Assembly (NCBI RefSeq): GCF_014202275.1
Contig: NZ_JACHGF010000002.1
Span: 682,001-746,000, forward strand
Source: Rhabdobacter roseus
Lineage (GTDB): Bacteria > Bacteroidota > Bacteroidia > Cytophagales > Spirosomataceae
DNA: 64,000 bases
Direction: 5' to 3'
The number at the start of each line of letters is the position of its first letter. Position 1 is the stretch's first letter. The notes below the pieces were generated by a model that saw only the letters and a program-made list of their open reading frames with translations, searched no databases and was not told the DNA's origin. Both the position numbers and the translations under genes were made by a program. This document shows positions 1-7,845 of the stretch, one piece after another.

Positions 1-752
1 GCCACAAAGAGCAAAATGGTGAGGCCTATAAATCGTAAAGTACCTTTCCATTGATTAGCAGGCAGCAACAAAAATACTCCTACTAGTATGGCGGGGGCCA
101 AAAACAAGAAAATAAGTCGCTGGGCCAGAATGAGTCCGAAGAGGATAGCCCACAGGCGGATTTGGCCCGTCGTAGCTTGTTCGGTAAAGAGCATCTGCAC
201 TACCAGGTACAGAAATAAAGTACCTGCCAGCGCCTCCGGCCGCAGGACGGGGGCATTGAACCACACAACGTAGGAGGTCACGATCAGGAAAGCCAGGGCG
301 GGCCGGGAGGCCGGTGTGAGAAGCGGATGCTTATGCCGAAACAGAAAACGAACGGTGAGCACCAGCAAAGTACCTACCATCAGAAGCTGGATGGTTCGGC
401 CCGTCAGGATCAGGTCTTGCCGGTCGGTCAGGTACTGGTAAGCATTGCGGTCGAACTGCTCAAAAATATCCAGCAGTCCTTCGTAAGTACCTCTATGGCT
501 GATGATCGATGCCAAGGTACTGATGCCGAAGAGCAAGCAAAAAATCAGCAAGCTAGGGGTGGCGGGCCAGTCGAGGCAGCGTGGGGTGTTGCCGTACCAG
601 AGAAATACGCCGGAGTCGGCAATAAAGTTTTCATCGACCGTGAAGTAGGCCATGAAGGGAGGGTTAAGAACGCTTACGTACATTGTATAACACCAGAGCA
701 TCCCCAGCAAAAAATAGGCGGATAGTTGGAGGTAGTTGGTCTTGATGCGCAT
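1..752 (-). CDS. ArnT/GT39-like membrane glycosyltransferase, partial
   Basis: The frame opens at the ATG at 750-752 and stays open to base 1, giving the first 250 residues; the C-terminal part lies outside the window. Residue 40 starts a Asp-Glu pair (TVDEN) in the first periplasmic loop, followed by DWPATPS at 61-67, the pattern of polyprenol-phosphate-sugar-dependent glycosyltransferases (PMT/ArnT, GT39/GT83). Several long hydrophobic stretches follow, fitting a multi-pass inner-membrane protein. Such enzymes move a sugar from a lipid carrier onto lipid A, protein or glycan; the substrate cannot be told. It is divergent from the polysaccharide genes starting at 833, which suggests a shared role in surface glycans. 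Confidence 0.75.
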   Translation of the reverse strand, partial: MRIKTNYLQLSAYFLLGMLWCYTMYVSVLNPPFMAYFTVDENFIADSGVFLWYGNTPRCLDWPATPSLLIFCLLFGISTLASIISHRGTYEGLLDIFEQFDRNAYQYLTDRQDLILTGRTIQLLMVGTLLVLTVRFLFRHKHPLLTPASRPALAFLIVTSYVVWFNAPVLRPEALAGTLFLYLVVQMLFTEQATTGQIRLWAILFGLILAQRLIFLFLAPAILVGVFLLLPANQWKGTLRFIGLTILLFV

Positions 753-832
753 GAATGTTGTGTACAAAGCAGTCTTAAATGAAAAGTAATTTTAATTTTG
801 TGCCCTAGGACGCACAAAATTAGGAAAGCTTG

Positions 833-1786
833 ATGCTGAAAATTCTTTTAAAGACCATTATTTTTCTGGTTGTGGTATTTATTGTAGGTGAAGTAGTACT
901 TCGCTACCAGTTTGGTTTCTGCCAGGCTCCTCTTTACATTGCCGATCCTGACTACGAGTACATCTACGCCCCAAATCAGGAAGTAGTGCGGTTTGGGAAT
1001 ACCATTCGTACCAACGAACTGTCGATGCGAAGCGAGCCCGTTCTGCCTACGGATACCACCGTTATTCTACTCACGGGTGATTCCGTGGTACTGGGTGGCA
1101 GCCTTACCGACCAGGACAGTCTGGCCTCCACCATGTTGGAAAAACGGTTGACCCGTACCCTAAGACGACGCGTACGGGTACTTAATATAGCGGCGGGCTC
1201 CTGGGGCCCCGACAACGTGGCTGCGTACCTGAAAAAGCACGGCCTGTTCAACGCCGATTTGATTTGCCTGGTAGCCAGTAGCCACGATGCCCACGACAAC
1301 ATGACGCACGAGAACATGGTAGGGGTGGATACCAATCTACCCGATAAGCAGTATACCCTGGCTTGGGAAGAGCTCTGGAAAAGGTACCTTTTTCCTCGGT
1401 ACGTTCAAGAACACGTGGTTGGCACCAACTACTTTGCCCCTCGCGTAGACACGACCCTGCTCAGCGGCATTCGTAAAGAGGGTGATGGTTTTAATCCGGG
1501 TTTTGCCCAACTCGCTGCCATGGCTCGTCAGCAGGGCATTCCCTTTTTCATCTATTTGCATCCCGAAATCTCCGAGATTGAATTTGGCAACTACAACGGT
1601 CAGGGTCGGGAGATCATCCGGTACGCCGAGCAGGATAGTGTTCGGCTTATTAAAGAGCTGGACCTGGGCATTACGGTGAATTACTTCCGTAAAAATGATG
1701 TAGTACACTACAATAGCGGCGGGCAAATATTCATGGCCAATAAGCTTTATCCTCTGTTTTTAGAATACTTACAACCGGCCAATTAA
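833..1786 (+). CDS. SGNH/GDSL-like hydrolase family protein
   Basis: A 317-residue protein with an N-terminal membrane anchor (about residues 3-22). Block I is seen as LTGDSVVLGG with the candidate nucleophile Ser, and a block V-like DVVH occurs near the C-terminus, as in SGNH hydrolases that deacetylate or de-esterify glycans. I chose the ATG at 833, just after a purine-rich AGGAAAG, rather than the TTG one codon upstream. Its stop overlaps the start of the next glycosyltransferase by one base, so it is probably translated as part of the cluster, perhaps trimming acyl or acetyl groups on the exported polysaccharide. The exact substrate is unknown. Confidence 0.7.
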   Translation: MLKILLKTIIFLVVVFIVGEVVLRYQFGFCQAPLYIADPDYEYIYAPNQEVVRFGNTIRTNELSMRSEPVLPTDTTVILLTGDSVVLGGSLTDQDSLASTMLEKRLTRTLRRRVRVLNIAAGSWGPDNVAAYLKKHGLFNADLICLVASSHDAHDNMTHENMVGVDTNLPDKQYTLAWEELWKRYLFPRYVQEHVVGTNYFAPRVDTTLLSGIRKEGDGFNPGFAQLAAMARQQGIPFFIYLHPEISEIEFGNYNGQGREIIRYAEQDSVRLIKELDLGITVNYFRKNDVVHYNSGGQIFMANKLYPLFLEYLQPAN

Positions 1787-2940
1787 TGCGCGTACTCCTT
1801 ATTCATAATCAATTATGGGCACACTATAAGTCTAAGCTTTTCAGTGAAATACACCGCGCCCTGCGGGAAAAGTACCCTGACAGTCAGTTTCAGGTAGCCC
1901 ATATTGCGCTGTACGAAGCCAGTCGGAAGGCGATGATGAAAAGCCAGGAAGAACCCATCTATAAGTACCCCTATACCGTACTTTTTGAAACGAGCCTGGA
2001 TGAAGTACCTTTCGCGAAGCGGCTCAAGGCGTTGTTTCGCACCTATCGCTCCTTCCGGCCCACGGTGTTGAACATCACGGGGTATTACGACTGGGCGCAG
2101 GTACTTTTAATGCTTTATGCCCGCAGCCAAGGGGTTAGGGTTATTTTAACCGTGGAATCTTCCAGTCTGGACCATAAACGCTCCTGGCTTAAAGAAAAAT
2201 TGAAAAGCTGGATCGTTAATAACGCCAACGCCTACTTTTGCTTTGGCCAAACTTCGGTCGCTTATTTAAAGTCTCTAGGAGTCCCTGAAGCCAAGATTGC
2301 TGTCAGCCATGCGGCGGTTATTGATGAGACCATCATACGCGAAAACTACCAGCGAGCGCTGGCCGAAAAGGCCTCAACGCCCTTAGCCCGGCGCCACTTT
2401 ATTTACGTAGGCCGCCTGGCACCCGAAAAAAATCTGGTGGCCTTGCTGGATGCTTTTCGGAAAACGCAGCAGCAGAACCCTCCCAGCGCGGAATGGGGAC
2501 TACTGCTGGTGGGGGATGGCGCTTCCCGCGCTGAGCTTGAAAAATACGTTCAGGAAAAGAAAATACCGCGGGTGCGCTTTACGGGGGGCTGTGCCTGGTA
2601 CGAAGTACCTGGCTGGCTGGCCCAGGCTAGTGTTTTAGTTCTTCCTAGCTTGTCGGAGCCCTGGGGGCTGGTGGTCAACGAAGCAATGGTGTGTGGCTTG
2701 CCGGTGATTGTGTCAGACCGCTGTGGCTGCGCCCCTGACCTCGTAGAGGAAGGTCTCAATGGGTTTTTATTCAGTCCGGACCACCCCGCTGACTTAGCTA
2801 CTTCCATGCAGTATTTTATCCAAAATCCTGAAAAAATATCCGCTATGGGCGTTGAATCACGACGCCTGGTAGCTTCTTTTTCGTCCGAACGCGTAGCACA
2901 GCAAATGGTAGCATGCTACCATTCTTTAGCGAACCACTAA
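1786..2940 (+). CDS. Glycosyltransferase family 4 (GT-B fold)
   Basis: A 384-residue retaining glycosyltransferase of the GT4 type. The C-terminal nucleotide-sugar domain shows VGRLAPEKNL and the E-x7-E motif in SEPWGLVVNEAM, followed by the usual GLPVIVSD loop. It would transfer a sugar from a nucleotide donor to a lipid-linked oligosaccharide on the cytoplasmic face. The ATG overlaps the previous stop by one base and the next gene starts 12 bases after its stop, so the three genes are likely co-transcribed. The donor and acceptor cannot be inferred. The sequence holds several AAGTACC/GGTACTT motifs in different frames. Confidence 0.9.
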   Translation: MRVLLIHNQLWAHYKSKLFSEIHRALREKYPDSQFQVAHIALYEASRKAMMKSQEEPIYKYPYTVLFETSLDEVPFAKRLKALFRTYRSFRPTVLNITGYYDWAQVLLMLYARSQGVRVILTVESSSLDHKRSWLKEKLKSWIVNNANAYFCFGQTSVAYLKSLGVPEAKIAVSHAAVIDETIIRENYQRALAEKASTPLARRHFIYVGRLAPEKNLVALLDAFRKTQQQNPPSAEWGLLLVGDGASRAELEKYVQEKKIPRVRFTGGCAWYEVPGWLAQASVLVLPSLSEPWGLVVNEAMVCGLPVIVSDRCGCAPDLVEEGLNGFLFSPDHPADLATSMQYFIQNPEKISAMGVESRRLVASFSSERVAQQMVACYHSLANH

Positions 2941-2952
2941 CAGCGACTTTTC

Positions 2953-4098
2953 ATGCGAATACTCAATATCTGCGCCTATACCTGGGCCATCGGCGGACCG
3001 GCCCGCATCATTTATGATCATACCTCAGAGGTACTTAGGCAAGGCCATCAGGTAGATATTCTGAGCCCCATGACTCCAGGCGAAAAATTATACCCAACGC
3101 CCGAAGGAGCCCGCCTCATTCCCTGCCGCCGCACGACCCCGCTGAGTACGATCTACCGGGAGTTTTCCGTGGATTTGTATCGTTATCTCAAAAAACACAT
3201 CCACGAGTACGACCTCATCCACGTGCACGGGATCTGGCACTTTGGTAGCCTGGCCCCTTTTCTAATTCCCAACCAGGTACCTAAGGTGATCACCATCCAC
3301 GGTTTGCTAGACCGCTGGGCCGTTGAACACAGCAAGTGGAAGAAGCAGCTCGTAACCCTACTCTATCAAAAAAAACTGCTCGGTAAGGCGGATTTGATTC
3401 AGATAAACAATACCGACGAAGAGCAGGACGTGATCAGGTACTTGGGGTATCGCCCTCCCAATATGGCCATTATCCCCAACGGCATGAAGATTGCCGACTA
3501 TAGCTCGCTGCCCGAAAAAGGTATTTTTAGGAAGCATTTTGCTATTCCCAGCGACCGAAAAATGGTACTTTTCATGGGAAGACTCAACACCAAGAAAGGT
3601 CTTGACCTGCTGCTGCCTGCCTTTATGAAGTACCTCCATCAACACAACGACGCCCTGCTGGTACTGGCCGGGCCTGATGACGGGTACCTGGCCCAGGCTG
3701 AGGAGTTTATTCAGCTCAACGCCCTGCAGGATTCCATCAGGCTCGTAGGGATGCTTACCGATTCGGTGAAGAAAGCCGCCCTGGCCGACGCCGATCTTTT
3801 TGTGCTCCCCTCCTACTCAGAGGGGTTTTCAATCGCCGTACTCGAAGCCATGACGGCCCAGGTACCGGCTCTGGTCTCGGACCGCGTCGGGTTTGGCGAC
3901 TACATCCAGGCGCACCAAGCAGCCTACCTTACTCCTCTTACCGTAGAAGGAGTGGCCGAAGGGCTCGAAAAAACGCTGCAAGACGCCACCTACCGGGAAA
4001 ATATCCGCCAGAACGCCTACCAAATGGTACTTCAAGAGTTCGATATTCAGGTAGTTGCAAATCGGTTGCTGGAAGAATATAAGAAAATACAACGATAG
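2953..4098 (+). CDS. Glycosyltransferase family 4 (GT-B fold)
   Basis: A 381-residue GT4 enzyme. The N-terminus has the Gly-rich start typical of the group (AIGGPARI, acceptor side), and the donor domain shows FMGRLNTKKGLDLLL and the E-x7-E element SEGFSIAVLEAM with the VPALVSD loop. It belongs to the same run of surface-polysaccharide genes as its neighbours but is clearly distinct in sequence from the GT4 upstream, so the two should add different sugars. The final codons lie close to a -7-like box at 4103-4110 that may drive the next gene. Confidence 0.9.
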   Translation: MRILNICAYTWAIGGPARIIYDHTSEVLRQGHQVDILSPMTPGEKLYPTPEGARLIPCRRTTPLSTIYREFSVDLYRYLKKHIHEYDLIHVHGIWHFGSLAPFLIPNQVPKVITIHGLLDRWAVEHSKWKKQLVTLLYQKKLLGKADLIQINNTDEEQDVIRYLGYRPPNMAIIPNGMKIADYSSLPEKGIFRKHFAIPSDRKMVLFMGRLNTKKGLDLLLPAFMKYLHQHNDALLVLAGPDDGYLAQAEEFIQLNALQDSIRLVGMLTDSVKKAALADADLFVLPSYSEGFSIAVLEAMTAQVPALVSDRVGFGDYIQAHQAAYLTPLTVEGVAEGLEKTLQDATYRENIRQNAYQMVLQEFDIQVVANRLLEEYKKIQR

Positions 4099-4102
4099 TA
4101 AT

Positions 4103-4110
4103 TATCTTTG
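4103..4110 (+). promoter_or_regulatory. Candidate -7 box (TATCTTTG)
   Basis: A perfect match to the Bacteroidota -7 element TAnnTTTG lies 54 bases before the GT2 start at 4164. No clear TTG is found at the expected -33 distance, so it is only a candidate for an internal promoter. Confidence 0.35.
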
Positions 4111-4163
4111 TCGAAATCGTAATCCACATTTGTATTTTTCTTAGCGGGCTACTACCACTTTCT

Positions 4164-5090
4164 ATGGTTGACGTATCGGTCATACTCCTTACTCATAACG
4201 AGTCGAAGCATATCGAACGCTGCCTTCGTAGCATCCAGCTTCTGACGGATAAAATTTTTATCGTCGACTCCTTTTCCACGGATGATACCGTTGAGCTAGC
4301 CACCGCCCTGGGAGCCGTGGTGGTACAAAATCCCTGGGTATCCTACGCTTTTCAATTCAACTACGGTATTGAAAATACTCCTTTCCGAACGACCTGGCTG
4401 ATGCGTATGGACGCCGACGAGTACCTAACTCCCGAACTGGCCGCGGAACTCCGGGAGCAACTTCCCGCACAACCGGTCGATGTCAGTGGGCTCTACGTGA
4501 AGCGGAGAGTATTTTTCATGAATCAATGGATTCGCCACGGAGGATACTATCCGATCTGGTTGCTACGGATATGGCGGCGCGAGCAAGGTACCTGTGAGGA
4601 GCTTTGGATGGATGAGCATATTAAGCTTGAAGGTGGCCGGACGCTCCAACTCAGGCACGACATCGTGGACCACAACCTAAATAACCTGAGCTGGTGGACC
4701 CAAAAACATAACAATTACGCCATTCGGGAAGTGATTGATTTGCTGAATATTATTCATAATTTTGAAAATAAGGATACCGTCCAGCCCGCTTTTTGGGGCA
4801 CCCAGGAACAGAAAAAACGTTTTTTGAAAATACGATACGCCAACTTGCCCCTTTTTACTCGTCCGTTCTTGTACTTTGTGTACAGGTACCTATTCAAACT
4901 TGGTTTTCTGGACGGAACCAAAGGGCTAATCTGGCATTTTTTGCAGGGCTTTTGGTACCGCTTCCTGGTCGATGCCAAGGTATATGAAGTATACCAGCAA
5001 GCCGGTAAAGAAAAAGATAAAATTATTAATCATTTTCTGACAGAATATGGAAAAGACCTTCGGAATCCAAACCGATCTGTCAAAGTATGA
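4164..5090 (+). CDS. Glycosyltransferase family 2 (WaaE-like)
   Basis: A 308-residue GT-A-fold enzyme. It begins with VSVILLTHNESKHIERCL, a GT2 start, and carries the metal-binding acidic motif in MDADEY around residue 87. The Asn-Glu-Ser signature and the C-terminal region with a YRYLFKLGFLDG element match the family that includes the LPS beta-1,4-glucosyltransferase WaaE. It probably extends a lipid-linked or core oligosaccharide at the inner membrane. Its last 44 bases overlap the next gene in another frame, which indicates tight translational coupling. Confidence 0.88.
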   Translation: MVDVSVILLTHNESKHIERCLRSIQLLTDKIFIVDSFSTDDTVELATALGAVVVQNPWVSYAFQFNYGIENTPFRTTWLMRMDADEYLTPELAAELREQLPAQPVDVSGLYVKRRVFFMNQWIRHGGYYPIWLLRIWRREQGTCEELWMDEHIKLEGGRTLQLRHDIVDHNLNNLSWWTQKHNNYAIREVIDLLNIIHNFENKDTVQPAFWGTQEQKKRFLKIRYANLPLFTRPFLYFVYRYLFKLGFLDGTKGLIWHFLQGFWYRFLVDAKVYEVYQQAGKEKDKIINHFLTEYGKDLRNPNRSVKV

Positions 5091-5613
5091 TAATCGCTGG
5101 TACCAACCGGGCAGTGCTCCTAAGCGATTTTTGTGGTTCATTATTGGGAGGCTTTTTGTCAATACCTATCTGCCCATTCCAGTTTCCTGGAAAGTAACCA
5201 TTCTGCGCCTTTTCGGGGCTAAAATCGGGCCAAACGTGATGCTAAAACCACGCGTCAACATCAAGTACCCCTGGTTTCTGCGTGTAGAAGAAAATACCTG
5301 GATCGGCGAAAATGTGTGGATTGATAACCTCACATTCGTCACTTTGGGTAAAAATGTGTGTTTGTCGCAGGGAGCCATGCTGCTCACGGGCAACCATGAT
5401 TATACCCGTTCTACTTTCGATCTCGTTGTGAAACCCATTGTGTTACATGATGGCGTTTGGATCGGCGCTCAGGCTACGATATGTCCGGGAATAACGGCCT
5501 ATTCACACGCCGTACTCACCGTAAAATCGGTAGCAACCAGTGACTTAGAAGAATATAGTATCTATCGTGGGAACCCGGCTCGGCTTATCAAAAAAAGAGA
5601 ACTTACGCAGTGA
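5047..5613 (+). CDS. WcaF-like hexapeptide-repeat acetyltransferase
   Basis: A 188-residue left-handed beta-helix acetyltransferase. An N-terminal helical part (to about residue 55) is followed by hexapeptide repeats such as IGPNVMLKP, WIGENVWID and WIGAQATICPG, with the catalytic-type His in LLTGNHDY. This layout matches the colanic-acid acetyltransferase WcaF. It would O-acetylate a sugar in the repeat unit from acetyl-CoA. The start at 5047 overlaps the GT2 gene by 44 bases but is supported by the conserved DLSKYDNRWYQPG start. Its TGA overlaps the GTG of the next gene. Confidence 0.88.
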   Translation: MEKTFGIQTDLSKYDNRWYQPGSAPKRFLWFIIGRLFVNTYLPIPVSWKVTILRLFGAKIGPNVMLKPRVNIKYPWFLRVEENTWIGENVWIDNLTFVTLGKNVCLSQGAMLLTGNHDYTRSTFDLVVKPIVLHDGVWIGAQATICPGITAYSHAVLTVKSVATSDLEEYSIYRGNPARLIKKRELTQ

Positions 5614-6401
5614 AAGTATCCATTATTACCGTCGTATACAACGGAGCGTCTTCCATCCGCCAATGTATAGAATCCGTGGTGCGGCAAGATTATAATAATA
5701 TTGAGTACATCATTATTGATGGGCAGTCGACGGACGAAACGCTTGCCACTGTTTATGAGTACCAGGAATCTATACACACAATTATTTCGGAGCCCGACCG
5801 GGGAATTTACGACGCTATGAATAAAGGTATCCAGCGAGCTACGGGAGATGTGATAGGTATGCTCAATGCCGACGATCGTTACACGGACACTTCCGTAATA
5901 TCAGACATAGTAGCCGCCCTGCGTTCAAGTCAGGCAGAGGCTGTGTATGGAGACTTGGTCTATGTACACCCGAGCGATCCTTCCCAGGCTACACGAACCT
6001 GGATCTCGGGCGCTTATCGCTCCGCAAGCTTTCTTTGGGGTTGGATGCCTCCCCATCCCGCTTTTTTCCTCAAAAAAAAATGGTATGACCAGTACGGTAC
6101 TTTTCGGCTTGACCTGGGTAGTTCCGCCGACTACGAGCTCATGCTCAGAATGCTCTATAAACACAAGCTTAGTCCCGTTTATCTACCCCGCGTGTTGGTC
6201 CAGATGAGCACCGGCGGAGTAAGCAATAGTACTCTAAGCAATCGAATCCAGGCGAACAAAAATGATCGAAAAGCCTGGCGAGTTAATAGCTTAAAACCCT
6301 ATTTTTTCACGCTCTGGCTCAAGCCTATTCGAAAGATAGTTCAATTCTTTCCCCTAGCTAAAAAACTTACTAACGACTCATTCCAACCTTTTACTAATTA
6401 G
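5610..6401 (+). CDS. Glycosyltransferase family 2 (WcaA/WbbD-type)
   Basis: A 263-residue GT2 enzyme starting at a GTG that overlaps the stop of the acetyltransferase gene (GTGA). The N-terminal VSIITVVYNGASSI, the DGQSTDET donor loop, the MLNADDRY acidic motif and a later SADYEL element are typical of small inverting GT2 enzymes of O-antigen and capsule clusters. It would add one sugar of the repeat unit. The end is followed by about 80 bases without a clear terminator before the WecA-type gene. Confidence 0.88.
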   Translation: MKVSIITVVYNGASSIRQCIESVVRQDYNNIEYIIIDGQSTDETLATVYEYQESIHTIISEPDRGIYDAMNKGIQRATGDVIGMLNADDRYTDTSVISDIVAALRSSQAEAVYGDLVYVHPSDPSQATRTWISGAYRSASFLWGWMPPHPAFFLKKKWYDQYGTFRLDLGSSADYELMLRMLYKHKLSPVYLPRVLVQMSTGGVSNSTLSNRIQANKNDRKAWRVNSLKPYFFTLWLKPIRKIVQFFPLAKKLTNDSFQPFTN

Positions 6402-6483
6402 TAGACTCCTTTTGCGAAGTAATTGCCAGAGAACGCCTAAAAATGTACGATCTTTACTTCACTATAATACTTGAATACACAGA

Positions 6484-7740
6484 ATGAACATTTCTTGTAT
6501 CCTTTATTATCTAGATATTACAAACATAGCTATGAAAAATACATTACTATCTGATATACTGTTTGGGGGATTTTTCGGAAGCATCCTCGACCATGAAGTT
6601 TACCAATGCATTCTATCCTTTTTGGTTGCTTGCTTCCTGTCCATTATTTCCATCCCCATTATCATCAACCTTTCTAATTTGCTCAATCTCACGGCGAAGC
6701 CTGGTTTCAGAAGCTCCCATAGCACTGACACCCCTACCTTGGGTGGTATTGCCTTGTTTGCCTGTACGCTTATCGCTTTTTTTCTTTGGCCTCACGCCGA
6801 AGAAACCCAAGACTCCAATCTTACGAGTTTGTCGATGGTAGGTTTGACCATTCTGTTTTTTCTGGGATTGAAAGATGATATTTTAGCCCTGGATTCAGCC
6901 AAGAAGCTGATCGTACAGATAGGAGCCACTCTGACGCTCGTAGTCATGGGAAATTTCAAGGTAGATTATCTTTACGGAATTTTTGGCTGGCATTACATTC
7001 CTGACTTCGTCAGTATTCCCTTAACGATATTCATTTTTATTGCTCTGATCAACGCCATTAATCTCATTGATGGCATCGACGGGCTAGCTGCGGGCATCAG
7101 TCTTATTACGGGCTTAGGCTTGGGTACCTGGTTTATTATCAACCGTCACTTTACGTTTGGCTGCCTGGCTTTTTCCATGTCAGGAGCGCTACTAGGTTTC
7201 CTACGCTTTAATTTTTCCAAAACCAGCAAGATTTTCATGGGGGATACCGGTTCTCTCGTCATAGGCTTTTTACTCTCTTTTTTTACCATTGAATTTCTAC
7301 GCCTCAACGTGGGTTACCGCAACGACCCCACCGTGTTTTTCAATGCCCCGATCATTGTTATGGTTATGCTCATCGTCCCGATTTTTGATACGCTGCGGGT
7401 CTTCATTGTTCGCTTGATTCAGGGTGGTTCCCCTTTTATAGCGGACCGCAATCACCTGCATCACATTCTGGTTGATAATGGCCTCAACCATTTCCAAGCT
7501 TCATTTACTTTGTGGATGGTCACCATTGTTAACATGATCCTCTTCTTCTCATTCCACGGGGACGTGTCCAACACCGATTCCCTCTACATATACATTGGCT
7601 TGTTTGTGCTGTATATGTTTGCGGCTTACTTACTAAAAAGACGCGCTACTTTTGTTAAAGAAAAAAAAGGGATGGTTAAAAGCCCTAGCTATTCAGGATC
7701 CAGCCTCTCTCCAACCAAAAAAATACTAAGAAATCTTTAA
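6484..7740 (+). CDS. WecA/MraY-type undecaprenyl-phosphate sugar-1-phosphate transferase
   Basis: A 418-residue polytopic membrane protein of the glycosyltransferase-4/MraY superfamily. Diagnostic motifs in order are a TPTLGG loop, the DDILALD acidic pair, NLIDGIDGLAAG, FMGDTGSL, and the late DRNHLHH histidine cluster. It loads a HexNAc-1-phosphate from UDP-sugar onto undecaprenyl phosphate, the first step of the glycan made by the genes upstream. The ATG at 6484 gives the longest form; an ATG at 6532 is also possible. The C-terminal 30 residues are basic and probably cytoplasmic. It closes the polysaccharide cluster. Confidence 0.9.
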   Translation: MNISCILYYLDITNIAMKNTLLSDILFGGFFGSILDHEVYQCILSFLVACFLSIISIPIIINLSNLLNLTAKPGFRSSHSTDTPTLGGIALFACTLIAFFLWPHAEETQDSNLTSLSMVGLTILFFLGLKDDILALDSAKKLIVQIGATLTLVVMGNFKVDYLYGIFGWHYIPDFVSIPLTIFIFIALINAINLIDGIDGLAAGISLITGLGLGTWFIINRHFTFGCLAFSMSGALLGFLRFNFSKTSKIFMGDTGSLVIGFLLSFFTIEFLRLNVGYRNDPTVFFNAPIIVMVMLIVPIFDTLRVFIVRLIQGGSPFIADRNHLHHILVDNGLNHFQASFTLWMVTIVNMILFFSFHGDVSNTDSLYIYIGLFVLYMFAAYLLKRRATFVKEKKGMVKSPSYSGSSLSPTKKILRNL

Positions 7741-7793
7741 AGCATTTCTTCATAAAGCACAATATCTTCGCAATAAAATAAAAGTTTGGTTTC

Positions 7794-7822
7794 TTGTGTT
7801 CCTACTAATGTTTGTACCTTAG
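7794..7822 (+). promoter_or_regulatory. Candidate maeB promoter
   Basis: TTG at 7794-7796 and TACCTTAG at 7815-7822 (7 of 8 matches to TAnnTTTG) are 18 bases apart. The box ends 23 bases before the ATG at 7846, so it favours that start over any codon further upstream. Confidence 0.55.
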
Positions 7823-7845
7823 CGGCAAAACAGTCCCTAATACGT

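Noticed and set aside
327-725. 132-residue plus-strand frame near the left edge
   Set aside because: It lies opposite a minus-strand membrane glycosyltransferase frame that is open for 250 codons and has family motifs.
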